DNA from: Paenibacillus sp. FSL R7-0273
GTDB taxonomy: Bacteria > Bacillota > Bacilli > Paenibacillales > Paenibacillaceae
Assembly: GCF_000758625.1 (NCBI RefSeq)
Contig: NZ_CP009283.1
Span: 2,057,501-2,121,500 of the forward strand
Direction: 5' to 3'
DNA: 64,000 nt
The translations under genes were made by a program, and so were the position numbers. The notes beneath the pieces were generated by a model. The model was given only the letters and a program-made list of their open reading frames with translations, ran no database searches and was not told the DNA's origin. This document shows, one piece after another, positions 1-7,847 of this stretch (positions are counted from its first letter, which is position 1; every line of letters begins with the position of its first letter).

Positions 1-467
1 CGCCAATCGTGCGCCGTTCCGAGAACGGCGGCTTCGAAATGGATCTGGTGCTGCGCAACAACCGGACCAGTGAGGAGTATCCGGAAGGGATCTTCCATCC
101 GCACCGTGAGATGCATCACATCAAGAAGGAGAACATCGGCCTGATTGAGGTTATGGGTCTGGCCATTCTTCCGGGACGCCTGAAGGAAGAGCTTGATGCG
201 GTAGCCGGTATCCTGGCCGGAGATAAAGCATTGCTTGAGGCGGTCAAGACAGAGGAAGGGCACGCACTGGCGCTGCACGCCTTCTGGATTGATGAGCTGA
301 CGGAACGCTTCGGCACAGGGCTTACCCGTGAAGAGGCGGTTAAGACCGTCCAGAACGAGGTGGGCATCAAGTTCACACATATTCTGGAGCATGCCGGAGT
401 GTACAAACGGACGCCGGAAGGCCAGGCGGCCTTCCGCCGGTTCGTCCAGAGCTTTGGCGCACAATAA
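1..467 (+). CDS. galT: UDP-glucose--hexose-1-phosphate uridylyltransferase, class II (3' part only)
   Basis: The reading frame is already open at the left edge (first full codon at base 3), so only about the last 155 residues of a roughly 500-residue protein are present. The segment FHPHREMHHIKKENIGLIEV is typical of the Gram-positive class II GalT family, which exchanges UMP between UDP-glucose and galactose-1-phosphate in the cytoplasmic Leloir pathway. The catalytic part of the protein lies outside the window, so activity cannot be judged from here. A hairpin terminator follows 15 bases after the stop, so this is the last gene of its transcript. Family assignment rests on recognition of the C-terminal sequence and is fairly secure. 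Confidence 0.85.
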   Translation, partial: PIVRRSENGGFEMDLVLRNNRTSEEYPEGIFHPHREMHHIKKENIGLIEVMGLAILPGRLKEELDAVAGILAGDKALLEAVKTEEGHALALHAFWIDELTERFGTGLTREEAVKTVQNEVGIKFTHILEHAGVYKRTPEGQAAFRRFVQSFGAQ

Positions 468-482
468 ATACAAGCTTACCGG

Positions 483-520
483 AATGTCCCCGCCTCAATG
501 GCGCGGGACATTTCTTTTTT
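483..520 (+). terminator. Rho-independent terminator after galT
   Basis: An 8-bp outer stem (AATGTCCC / GGGACATT) with GC-rich inner pairs is followed by a T-rich tract. Confidence 0.85.
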
Positions 521-553
521 TCTTACGGTAAGGGAAATGCTTCCAGTGACGAT

Positions 554-587
554 TTGTAAGCGGCCCGCCGGAGGTCTATAATATAAT
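554..587 (+). promoter_or_regulatory. SigA-type promoter for the alcohol dehydrogenase gene
   Basis: TTGTAA at 554-559 and TATAAT at 577-582 are separated by 17 bases. A second overlapping TATAAT lies at 582-587. The ribosome binding site GGAGG follows at about 611-615. Confidence 0.7.
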
Positions 588-624
588 CCGCATCGTATTT
601 TTGAATTAATGGAGGTTAAGACAT

Positions 625-1788
625 ATGCGCAAGTTTGAATTTTATAATCCGACCAAACTGATTTTTGGACAGGGCACGCTGCAGGCTCTGCAAACGGAAG
701 TGCCAAAGTACGGCAAGAATGTCCTGCTGATGTACGGGGGCGGCAGCATCAAGCGCAGCGGTCTTTATGATAATGTACTCGCTGAGCTGAGTGCAGCCGG
801 AGCTGTTGTTACCGAGCTGGCCGGGGTAGAGCCTAATCCGCGCTTGTCGACGGTACATAAAGGCGTGGAGCTGTGCCGTGAGCATAATATTGAGCTTATT
901 CTGGCTGTCGGCGGAGGAAGTGTGCTGGACTGTGCCAAAGCTGTAGCTGTAGGGGCAAAGTACGACGGGGATATGTGGGATTTCGTAGAGCGCAAGGCGG
1001 CTCCGCAGGGTGCCCTTCCGCTCGGTACAGTGCTGACTATGGCGGCAACAGGCTCAGAGATGAACAACGGCTCGGTAATCACCAACGAAGTTACCAAGGA
1101 AAAAATGGGCTGGGGCAGTGTTCACGCTTACCCGGTATTCTCCATTCTTGATCCGGTGAACACCTTCTCCCTGCCGCGCGACCAGACGGTATACGGGATG
1201 GTGGACATCATGTCCCATACCCTTGAGCATTACTTCCACACTGACACCAACACGCCGCTGCAGGACGGCTTCTGTGAAGCGCTGCTGCGCACAGTCATCG
1301 AAGCGGCGCCTAAGCTGATCGAGGATCTGGAGAATTATGAGCTGCGGGAGACGATCATGTACTGCGGTACGATGGCGCTGAACGGCATGGTCAGCATGGG
1401 CTTCGCGGGTGACTGGGCTACGCACAATATCGAGCATGCTGTATCCGCAGTTTATGACATCCCGCATGGCGGCGGTCTGGCGATTCTGTTCCCGCAGTGG
1501 ATGAAATATAACCTCAGCGTAAGTCCGGCCCGCTTCCGCCAGCTTGCCGTGAATGTATTCGGAGTAGACGCCGCCGGCAAAACCGATGAGGAAGCCGGCC
1601 TTGAAGGCATTGAGGCGTTGCGCAGCTTCTGGGATTCCATTGGTGCTCCGAAGACGCTTGCCGATTATGACATCGACGACAGCGAAATCGGCAGCATGGC
1701 CGACAAGGCGGTCCGCTTCGGGCCGTTCGGCAACTTCCGCAAGCTGCAGCGTGAGGATGTTGTAGAGATTTACAAGATGTCGCTCTAA
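625..1788 (+). CDS. Iron-containing alcohol dehydrogenase (YugJ/YugK/BdhA-like)
   Basis: A 387-residue cytoplasmic NAD(P)H-dependent alcohol/aldehyde oxidoreductase of the group III metal-dependent dehydrogenases, close in type to butanol dehydrogenases. The N-terminal half carries the dinucleotide-binding glycine-rich stretch ([13 protein letters not shown], about residues 97-109) and the second half the metal site. The expected ligands are present as Asp194, His198, His267 and His281, in the segments [11 protein letters not shown] and [10 protein letters not shown]. The ATG at 625 has a GGAGG site at proper distance. It has its own promoter and a strong terminator, so it looks monocistronic. 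The physiological substrate cannot be read from sequence; fermentation or aldehyde reduction is an inference. Confidence 0.9.
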   Translation: MRKFEFYNPTKLIFGQGTLQALQTEVPKYGKNVLLMYGGGSIKRSGLYDNVLAELSAAGAVVTELAGVEPNPRLSTVHKGVELCREHNIELILAVGGGSVLDCAKAVAVGAKYDGDMWDFVERKAAPQGALPLGTVLTMAATGSEMNNGSVITNEVTKEKMGWGSVHAYPVFSILDPVNTFSLPRDQTVYGMVDIMSHTLEHYFHTDTNTPLQDGFCEALLRTVIEAAPKLIEDLENYELRETIMYCGTMALNGMVSMGFAGDWATHNIEHAVSAVYDIPHGGGLAILFPQWMKYNLSVSPARFRQLAVNVFGVDAAGKTDEEAGLEGIEALRSFWDSIGAPKTLADYDIDDSEIGSMADKAVRFGPFGNFRKLQREDVVEIYKMSL

Positions 1789-1813
1789 TCAGAGCGGAAT
1801 TGAATAAACGTTG

Positions 1814-1863
1814 AAAAGGGTACGCAGGCCATTATGAATAATTATGGCCTGCGTGCCCTTTTT
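1814..1863 (+). terminator. Rho-independent terminator after alcohol dehydrogenase
   Basis: A long near-perfect stem (about 18 bp, GGTACGCAGGCCAT pairing with ATGGCCTGCGTGCC) ends in a run of T. Confidence 0.9.
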
Positions 1864-1942
1864 CTGTGCGGTTTTAAAAAGACCTGTCCGGCATTGAACG
1901 CACGCTTGCTGGAGACATTAATGAGATAAAAACCCAGCTTTG

Positions 1943-1969
1943 TGAAACCAAGGACATGGTTTGTGCGTT
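1943..1969 (+). promoter_or_regulatory. SigW-like (ECF) promoter candidate for the nfeD-floT operon
   Basis: TGAAAC at 1943-1948 is followed after 17 bases by CGTT at 1966-1969. The SigW consensus known from Bacillus is TGAAAC, 16-17 bases, CGTA. The position, about 50 bases before the first gene, and the known SigW control of the equivalent Bacillus subtilis operon support the call; the last base of the -10 element deviates. Confidence 0.5.
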
Positions 1970-2015
1970 TATAGTAGTATGACAGTCCGTAATTACAAGA
2001 CGGGAGGAGAAAATT

Positions 2016-2552
2016 ATGCAAACGCTATACTTGGGCTGTTTGGCGCTGGGCGTAATTTTTGCGGCAGTTAGTGTACTGTTCGGGGATCTGATCGGAAATG
2101 CCCTGGACGGGGTGTTTGATCTTGTTTCATTTGATTTTCTGAATCCTACAGTACTGGCGGGAGGCATCACTGTTTTTGGAGGAGCAGGCGTTCTGCTGAC
2201 ACGCTACAGCGGGCTGGAAGACGGTGCAATTCTTGCCTTGTCTCTGCTGATAGCGGCTTTTATGGCGGTGCTTATGTTCCTTGCAGTGATTAAGCCTATG
2301 GACAAAAGCGATGTGTCCACCGGCTTCTCCATGCGGGATCTGCCCGGCAGAATCGGAGAAATTACCGTTCCTGTTCCTGCGGTGGGCTATGGCGAGGTTA
2401 TGGTGAAGTTCGGTGCAGGCAACAGCCTGCATACGGCGGCCAGCTTCGAGCAGCTTCCGCTGCCGGCAGGCAGCAAGGTGGTTGTGGTCGATGTGAAGGA
2501 TGGCGTAGCAATGGTTACTGAATTCGAAGAGAGAAAAGGAGCGGGTGTGTAA
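2016..2552 (+). CDS. NfeD-like membrane protein (flotillin partner, YuaF type)
   Basis: A 178-residue protein with three predicted membrane segments (about residues 4-25, 46-60 and 68-92) followed by a soluble domain of about 75 residues (from about 105) rich in alternating hydrophobic and glycine residues, as in the OB-fold NfeD C-terminal domain. NfeD-family proteins are regularly encoded beside SPFH proteins and are thought to work with them in membrane microdomains. The stop TAA overlaps the flotillin ATG by one base, so translation is coupled. The ATG at 2016 follows GGGAGGAG. The likely SigW-type promoter upstream fits a role in the envelope-stress response. Confidence 0.85.
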   Translation: MQTLYLGCLALGVIFAAVSVLFGDLIGNALDGVFDLVSFDFLNPTVLAGGITVFGGAGVLLTRYSGLEDGAILALSLLIAAFMAVLMFLAVIKPMDKSDVSTGFSMRDLPGRIGEITVPVPAVGYGEVMVKFGAGNSLHTAASFEQLPLPAGSKVVVVDVKDGVAMVTEFEERKGAGV

Positions 2553-4093
2553 TGTTTAATTTAGCTGATTATGATTTCTTGTTGATTCCTATTGTAGTTG
2601 TTGCTGTGCTGTTTGTACTGGCAATTGCCTTCTGGGCACGGTACAAGACTGTCGGACCTGATGAAGGCATGATCGTTACCGGGTCGTTCCTCGGCAAAAA
2701 TCATATTTCCGATGACGGCTCCGGCCGTAAAATCAAAATCGTCCGCGGCGGCGGTGCCTTTATTCTTCCTGTATTCCAGAAGGCCGAGTTCATGTCGCTG
2801 CTCTCCCATAAACTCGATGTAACCACACCGGAAGTGTACACGGAGCAAGGGGTTCCTGTTATTGCAGACGGTGTGGCAATTATCAAGGTGGGCAGCTCGA
2901 CTGAGGATGTGGCGACGGCCGCCGAGCAGTTCATGGGCAAGCCGATTGATGCGCTCAAGAGCGAAGCCCAGGAAGTGCTGGAGGGCCATTTGCGGGCCAT
3001 TCTCGGCTCGATGACTGTTGAAGAGGTGTACCGTAACCGTGACCGTTTTGCCCAGGAGGTTCAGGGGGTCGCGGCGCGGGACTTGAAGAAGATGGGGCTG
3101 CAGATTGTATCCTTCACGATTAAGGATGTACGCGATAAGCACGGGTACCTTGAAGCATTGGGTAAACCACGGATTGCCGCAGTTAAACGGGATGCGGAGA
3201 TTGCTGAAGCTGAAGCAGTGCGGGATGCCCGGATTCAAAAAGCAAGCGCCGAGGAGCAGGGGCAGAAGGCCGAGCTGCTGCGTGATACGAACATCGCCGA
3301 AGCGTCCAAGGACAATCAGCTGAAGGTTGCCGCGTTTAAGCGCGACCAGGATACAGCGAAGGCGGAAGCCGATCAGGCGTATCACATCCAGGAGGCCCGT
3401 GCTAAGCAGACTGTGGTTGAAGAGCAGATGAAGGTTGAACTCGTCCGCAAGGAGCGTGAAATCGACCTCCAGGCCAAAGAGATTCAGGTCCGTGAAAAGC
3501 AGTATGATGCAGAAGTGAAGAAGAAGGCGGAAGCTGACCGTTATGCTGTAGAGCAGGCGGCAGAGGCGGATAAGGCAAAACGCATGCGTGAGGCGGATGC
3601 CCTGCAGTACAGTATTGAGAAGCAGGCGCAGGCGACCTCGGAGCAGAAGCGGCTTGAGGGCCAGGCGATGGCCGATGCCGAGCTGGCCAAAGGTAAAGCG
3701 GAAGCCGAAGTTATCCGGGCACGCGGTCTTGCTGAAGCGGAGGCCAAGGAGAAGCTGGCTGAGGCCTTCCAGAAGTTCGGAGAAGCGGCGGTGCTCGACA
3801 TTATCGTCAAGATGCTGCCAGAGCTGGCCGGCAAGATTGCAGAGCCGATCTCGGCTATCGACAAGCTTACGGTTGTGGATACCGGCAACGGCGAAGGCGC
3901 GGCACGGGTTAGTAATTATGTAACCCAGCTGATGGCTACCGCTCCAGAAATGCTGAAGAGCGTCTCAGGCATTGATGTCGAAGGGCTGATCAAGGGGTTG
4001 ACCCAGAAGTCTGTACCGGCATCTGCAGTCAGCACCGTTCAGGCTGTGCCGCACATTCCGGCAGCAGGCAAAGAGCATAAGGACCAGGAATAA
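2552..4093 (+). CDS. floT: Flotillin-like protein FloT
   Basis: A 513-residue membrane scaffold protein of the SPFH/flotillin family. There is one N-terminal membrane hairpin or anchor (about residues 8-28), then the SPFH domain (about 35-220), then a long Glu/Ala/Lys-rich coiled coil (about 225-400) with the many EAE/AEA repeats typical of flotillins, and a less conserved C-terminal tail. Flotillins organise functional membrane microdomains and influence membrane fluidity, protein secretion and signalling complexes; this is family knowledge. Length and domain order match Bacillus FloT (YuaG). It is co-translated with the preceding nfeD-like gene and followed by a terminator. Confidence 0.93.
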   Translation: MFNLADYDFLLIPIVVVAVLFVLAIAFWARYKTVGPDEGMIVTGSFLGKNHISDDGSGRKIKIVRGGGAFILPVFQKAEFMSLLSHKLDVTTPEVYTEQGVPVIADGVAIIKVGSSTEDVATAAEQFMGKPIDALKSEAQEVLEGHLRAILGSMTVEEVYRNRDRFAQEVQGVAARDLKKMGLQIVSFTIKDVRDKHGYLEALGKPRIAAVKRDAEIAEAEAVRDARIQKASAEEQGQKAELLRDTNIAEASKDNQLKVAAFKRDQDTAKAEADQAYHIQEARAKQTVVEEQMKVELVRKEREIDLQAKEIQVREKQYDAEVKKKAEADRYAVEQAAEADKAKRMREADALQYSIEKQAQATSEQKRLEGQAMADAELAKGKAEAEVIRARGLAEAEAKEKLAEAFQKFGEAAVLDIIVKMLPELAGKIAEPISAIDKLTVVDTGNGEGAARVSNYVTQLMATAPEMLKSVSGIDVEGLIKGLTQKSVPASAVSTVQAVPHIPAAGKEHKDQE

Positions 4094-4150
4094 GTATAGG
4101 CAACCGCTATAAAGACTGTACAGATTTTCCGGCTTGACCGCTCACAAATT

Positions 4151-4190
4151 AGCACGTCTTCTATTCCAGGCAGACGTGCTGATTTTTTTT
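4151..4190 (+). terminator. Rho-independent terminator after floT
   Basis: A 9-bp perfect stem, AGCACGTCT / AGACGTGCT, is followed by GA and eight T. Confidence 0.9.
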
Positions 4191-4238
4191 GCCCGGGCCG
4201 GGAACCTTCTGACAGTATATTGACTGGGGGAGAAGAGA

Positions 4239-4949
4239 ATGGAGCTCATACTGGACAACATCAGGAAAAGCTACAACGATAAACAGGTGCTGAAGGGCGT
4301 TGATTTCACCTTCGAGCAAGGCAAAATATACGGCCTGCTGGGGCGTAACGGAGCCGGTAAGACCTCGCTGTTCAACTGCCTGAGCGGGGAGACCCCGATG
4401 GACAGCGGCGGAGCGTTCCTGCGGCGCAACGAGATCAGTCTGCCGCTTGGCGGGCATGAGATCGGTTATGTTTTCTCCCTGCCGATTCTGCCGGAATTTC
4501 TGACAGGCTATGAATTTGTGAAATTCTATATGGATATCAACCGGGACAAAATCCAGCCTGGCCGGACCATCGAGGACTATTTTGATATCATTTCGTTTGA
4601 GGAGGAGGACCGCCACCGGCTGATCAAGGGCTATTCCCACGGCATGAAGAACAAGATCCAGATGCTCTGCTTTATCATTACCAGGCCGCCGCTTATTCTG
4701 CTGGACGAGCCGTTAACCTCGTTTGATGTCGTTGTGGCGCTTGAGATCAAGAAGCTGCTGCGGGAGATGAAGCAGGATCATATCATTATTTTCTCCACCC
4801 ATATTCTGCAGCTTGCCGCCGACCTGTGCGATGAGCTCGTTATCCTGAACAACGGAATGCTGCAGGAAATCCCTGCAGACCTGCTGCACAGCCCGGAATT
4901 TGAGGAGAAGGTCATTGCGCTGCTGAAGGACGGCAAAGACCATGCTTAG
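4239..4949 (+). CDS. ABC transporter ATP-binding protein
   Basis: A 236-residue ABC ATPase. Walker A is GRNGAGKTS (about residues 35-43), the signature region reads YSHGMKNK (about 135; the canonical LSGGQ is replaced, as often in exporter-type ATPases of this class), and Walker B is LILLDEPLTSFD (about 153-164), followed by the H-loop FSTH. It binds ATP to power the membrane protein encoded next, whose start overlaps this gene by 8 bases. The ATG at 4239 follows GGGGGAGAAGAG. The substrate is unknown; the arrangement of one ATPase with one large permease is usual for drug, peptide or lipid exporters. Confidence 0.9.
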   Translation: MELILDNIRKSYNDKQVLKGVDFTFEQGKIYGLLGRNGAGKTSLFNCLSGETPMDSGGAFLRRNEISLPLGGHEIGYVFSLPILPEFLTGYEFVKFYMDINRDKIQPGRTIEDYFDIISFEEEDRHRLIKGYSHGMKNKIQMLCFIITRPPLILLDEPLTSFDVVVALEIKKLLREMKQDHIIIFSTHILQLAADLCDELVILNNGMLQEIPADLLHSPEFEEKVIALLKDGKDHA

Positions 4950-6558
4950 TACACTGAAGGCCATTATGGAAATCCGCGGTGTATCCGGGGCTAACCGGCT
5001 GATCTATTATTTCCGGAGCATACCTGTGCTGGGCAAAACCATGAAGGACAGTGTCTATTCCAACTGGGCACTCAAAAAGACCTTTACGGTCATTGCGCTT
5101 ATACTGAGAATTCTGTTTGCTTTTGCAACCCGGTTTGCCTATCTTGGGCTTATCGTTTATCTGCCTGTATCATTAGCTGCAGGTGATCTTTCCCTGAAGG
5201 AGCAATATGATATCTACCTTCACATTCTGGTGCTGCTCAGCTTCATAGTCAGTGCAGTATCAAATGCAGTTATTCTGGAGCCGAAGCGCGACAAATATAT
5301 CTGCGTCAAGCTGATGCGGATGCCGGCCGATAAGTATATGCATGCCACACTCGCGCTCAGGGGAGTGAGCTTCTTTATCTATTTTGTGCCGGCCATGCTG
5401 GTGTTTGGCGCCGCATTCGAGGCTCCGCTCTGGCACGGAATCCTGCTGGCGCTGCTGCTGACACTCTGGCGTACAGCCGCCGAAGCGCTGCATCTGCTTG
5501 TTTTTGACCGTAAAGAAGTCGTGGTAGTCAAGCAAAATGCGCTGGTCTGGTCGGTCATTGGAATCGGATATGTGCTTGCATTCCTGCCGCTTTATACAGG
5601 CGGCGCCCTGCTGGACATGGACGCTGTACTGATGAGTCTGCCCGCGGTTCTGGCTGTGCTGCTGCCGGGTGTAATTGCGGTTATTTATATAGCCAGGTAT
5701 CCGCGGTACCGCAATGCAGTTGATGCCGTAACCAAAATCGATGACCCGCTGCTTGACATGAGCCGGATGATGAAGGAAGCCAACCAAAAGCAGGTGGAGA
5801 CCAAGGAGCAGGACATCTCCGCAGAGCAGCTTCGGCCCGAGCGGTTTGCCGGGAAGAGCGGCTATGCCTACCTGAACGCTATTTTCTTCAGCCGGCACAG
5901 GCGGCTGCTGGTTCAGCCCATTCAGCGGCGGCTTGCAATTATCGGCGGATTGTCCGCTGCGGGACTGCTGCTGCAGCTTACGGCGCCTGAGCTGTTTGCG
6001 CAGCTGGTGCAGTACCTGATGGTTGGCCTGCCGGTATTTGTCATTGTTATGAATTTTACATCCATCGGGGAGCTGGTCTGCAAGGCTATGTTCTTCAACT
6101 GTGACCTCAGTCTGCTGCGTTACGGATTCTACCGCGAAAGGTCGGCGATTCTCAGCAATTTCCGTGTCCGTCTGCTTCGCCTCAGCGGTCTTAATCTGAT
6201 TCCGGCTGCGGCAATCTGTCTGGCGGTGAATCTGCTGATTTTCCTGTCCGGTGAGAGCTGGAGTGCGGCCGATGCGCTTATTTTCAGCGGAGCCGTGCTG
6301 GGATTGTCCCTGTTTTTCTCGGTGCACCATATATTCATGTATTATATTTTTCAGCCGTACAGCACCGAACTGAATATGCGGAATCCGTTTTTCACTATAG
6401 TTAACAGCATTGTTATGGGGGTGGCGGTGATCGCCCTGCAATTCAAGGGGGCTCCCGGGCAGTTTGCCCTGTTTGTTCTTCTTGCAGCTGCAGCTTATAC
6501 GCTTATCGCCCTGATACTGGTCTACCGTTATTCCCACAGAACCTTCCGGGTCAAATAA
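4942..6558 (+). CDS. ABC transporter permease (large membrane subunit)
   Basis: A 538-residue integral membrane protein with around ten to twelve hydrophobic segments spread from residue 45 to the end, interrupted by a charged cytoplasmic loop around residues 270-315 (many Lys, Glu and Gln). It overlaps the upstream ATPase gene by 8 bases, so the two form one exporter. It does not resemble a solute-import permease (no EAA loop was recognised). I do not recognise a named subfamily, and the substrate is unknown. No clear terminator follows; the next gene, glcT, has its own promoter. Confidence 0.8.
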   Translation: MLSTLKAIMEIRGVSGANRLIYYFRSIPVLGKTMKDSVYSNWALKKTFTVIALILRILFAFATRFAYLGLIVYLPVSLAAGDLSLKEQYDIYLHILVLLSFIVSAVSNAVILEPKRDKYICVKLMRMPADKYMHATLALRGVSFFIYFVPAMLVFGAAFEAPLWHGILLALLLTLWRTAAEALHLLVFDRKEVVVVKQNALVWSVIGIGYVLAFLPLYTGGALLDMDAVLMSLPAVLAVLLPGVIAVIYIARYPRYRNAVDAVTKIDDPLLDMSRMMKEANQKQVETKEQDISAEQLRPERFAGKSGYAYLNAIFFSRHRRLLVQPIQRRLAIIGGLSAAGLLLQLTAPELFAQLVQYLMVGLPVFVIVMNFTSIGELVCKAMFFNCDLSLLRYGFYRERSAILSNFRVRLLRLSGLNLIPAAAICLAVNLLIFLSGESWSAADALIFSGAVLGLSLFFSVHHIFMYYIFQPYSTELNMRNPFFTIVNSIVMGVAVIALQFKGAPGQFALFVLLAAAAYTLIALILVYRYSHRTFRVK

Positions 6559-6592
6559 ACCCTGCTGCGGGCACCCTTCTAATAACCTCATG

Positions 6593-6622
6593 TTGATGTT
6601 ATGATGGTAGCTCAAGTATAAT
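6593..6622 (+). promoter_or_regulatory. SigA-type promoter for glcT
   Basis: TTGATG at 6593-6598 and TATAAT at 6617-6622 are separated by 18 bases. Confidence 0.6.
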
Positions 6623-6691
6623 AACACATGCTGCTATGATTAACTGGCTGCTTTGAAGAAACAGGTATTCAGATTAAAAGAGGTGTCGGAA

Positions 6692-7561
6692 TTGGGCAGC
6701 ATAACTGTGGGCAAGGTACTTAATAATAATGTCATTATTGCCCAGCATCCCCAATATGCCGAGGTAGTCGTAATCGGCAAGGGGATCGGGTATAACCGTA
6801 AAAGCCGTGATCAAATTTCGCTGTCCTCTGTGGAGAAAATGTTTATTCTCCGAAGCCAGGAGGAGCAGGAGCAATATAAGCAGCTCGTCCCGCAGGTGGA
6901 TGAGAAGCTGATTGAGGTTGTCCAGGAAATTGTTCTGCATATTATGCAGAGCAGCAACCAGCCGTTGAACGAGCATATCCATATTGCTTTAACCGACCAT
7001 ATTTCCTTCGCCATCCGGCGGAGCGACCAGAATATCGCTATTCATAACCCTTTTCTCTATGAGACAAAAGAGATCTATCCCGAGGAATACAGGCTCGCTG
7101 AGTATGCGGTCAGACGGATCAATGAGACGATGGCTGTGACGCTGCCGCCCGATGAGATCGGTTTCGTAGCCCTGCATATTGTCAGTGCGCTCAGCAACAG
7201 GCACATCTCTGAGGTCAGGGAGCATTCCCTGCTGATCGGGGATCTGGTGGCGATTGTTGAGGATAATCTGGATTACCGGATTCCCCGGGATTCCCTGGAT
7301 TATTCGCGGCTTGTGACACATCTGCGGTTCGTTCTGGAGCGGCTGCGGCGCGGGGAAACGGTACGGGAGACCTCCTCGCTGGATGATCTCATGAAACGGG
7401 AATATCCGGAGATGTATTCGCTGTCCTGGAAGCTGACCAAGATTATTGAGCAGCGGGTCCGCATTCCGGTATATCCGGCCGAGGTGAGCTATCTGACTAT
7501 TCATCTGCAAAGGCTTGCCCAGAAAAAAGAGGATGAGGCGGACATGGAGCAGGAACGCTAA
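6692..7561 (+). CDS. glcT: PTS-controlled RNA-binding antiterminator GlcT
   Basis: A BglG/LicT-family antiterminator of about 289 residues that binds a hairpin (RAT) in the ptsG leader and lets transcription pass the terminator when glucose is present. The N-terminal RNA-binding CAT domain contains GSITVGKVLNNNVII; two PRD domains follow (about 70-170 and 175-280) with the conserved His-containing stretches, for example ALHIVSA. PTS enzymes phosphorylate such histidines to set activity. The open frame reaches back to a TTG at 6653, but the TTG at 6692 is preferred: AGAGGTG at 6679-6685 sits 6 bases before it, and GlcT proteins begin just before this conserved segment. The target leader and ptsG follow directly. 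Confidence 0.92.
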   Translation: MGSITVGKVLNNNVIIAQHPQYAEVVVIGKGIGYNRKSRDQISLSSVEKMFILRSQEEQEQYKQLVPQVDEKLIEVVQEIVLHIMQSSNQPLNEHIHIALTDHISFAIRRSDQNIAIHNPFLYETKEIYPEEYRLAEYAVRRINETMAVTLPPDEIGFVALHIVSALSNRHISEVREHSLLIGDLVAIVEDNLDYRIPRDSLDYSRLVTHLRFVLERLRRGETVRETSSLDDLMKREYPEMYSLSWKLTKIIEQRVRIPVYPAEVSYLTIHLQRLAQKKEDEADMEQER

Positions 7562-7616
7562 TCCGGCAGAATCATTGTCTGATGACGCATAAAATTCCGG
7601 CACTCCAAAATGAGGC

Positions 7617-7645
7617 TTGCTTTCTTGGATTATCGGTGCTACAAT
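7617..7645 (+). promoter_or_regulatory. SigA-type promoter for ptsG
   Basis: TTGCTT at 7617-7622 and TACAAT at 7640-7645 are separated by 17 bases. Transcription should start just before the RAT element. Confidence 0.7.
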
Positions 7646-7678
7646 GATCCCTGTTATGAAAGACCAACAGAATACCAA

Positions 7679-7707
7679 CGTGTAACTGATACGATCAGGC
7701 ATGAGTG
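7679..7707 (+). promoter_or_regulatory. Ribonucleic antiterminator (RAT) of the ptsG leader, GlcT target
   Basis: An imperfect hairpin containing TGTAACTGATACGATCAGGC, closely resembling the GlcT-binding RAT known from Bacillus ptsG. Its 3' part (GGCATGAG, 7698-7705) is also the 5' arm of the downstream terminator, so the two structures exclude each other. Confidence 0.8.
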
Positions 7708-7803
7708 ATTTACAGTATTTTTGGTTGTAATCCCCTAGCTCGGGGTAATCTAACTTTAGTGTTGGATTGACAACCAGTATGCTGTATTGCTCATGCCTTT
7801 TTT
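7698..7803 (+). terminator. Conditional terminator in the ptsG leader
   Basis: GGCATGAG at 7698-7705 pairs with CTCATGCC at 7790-7797, followed by six T. Inside the long stem, TGGTTGT pairs with ACAACCA. The 5' arm overlaps the RAT, giving the classic GlcT-dependent switch. Confidence 0.8.
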
Positions 7804-7847
7804 GGCGTTTTGTTTGGGGAAAATTATATTAAGGAAGTGGCCCCCTG

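Noticed and set aside
5260..6627. 455-codon minus-strand frame
   Set aside because: Lies opposite the ABC permease gene and encodes a His/Gln-rich sequence without family resemblance; antisense artefact.
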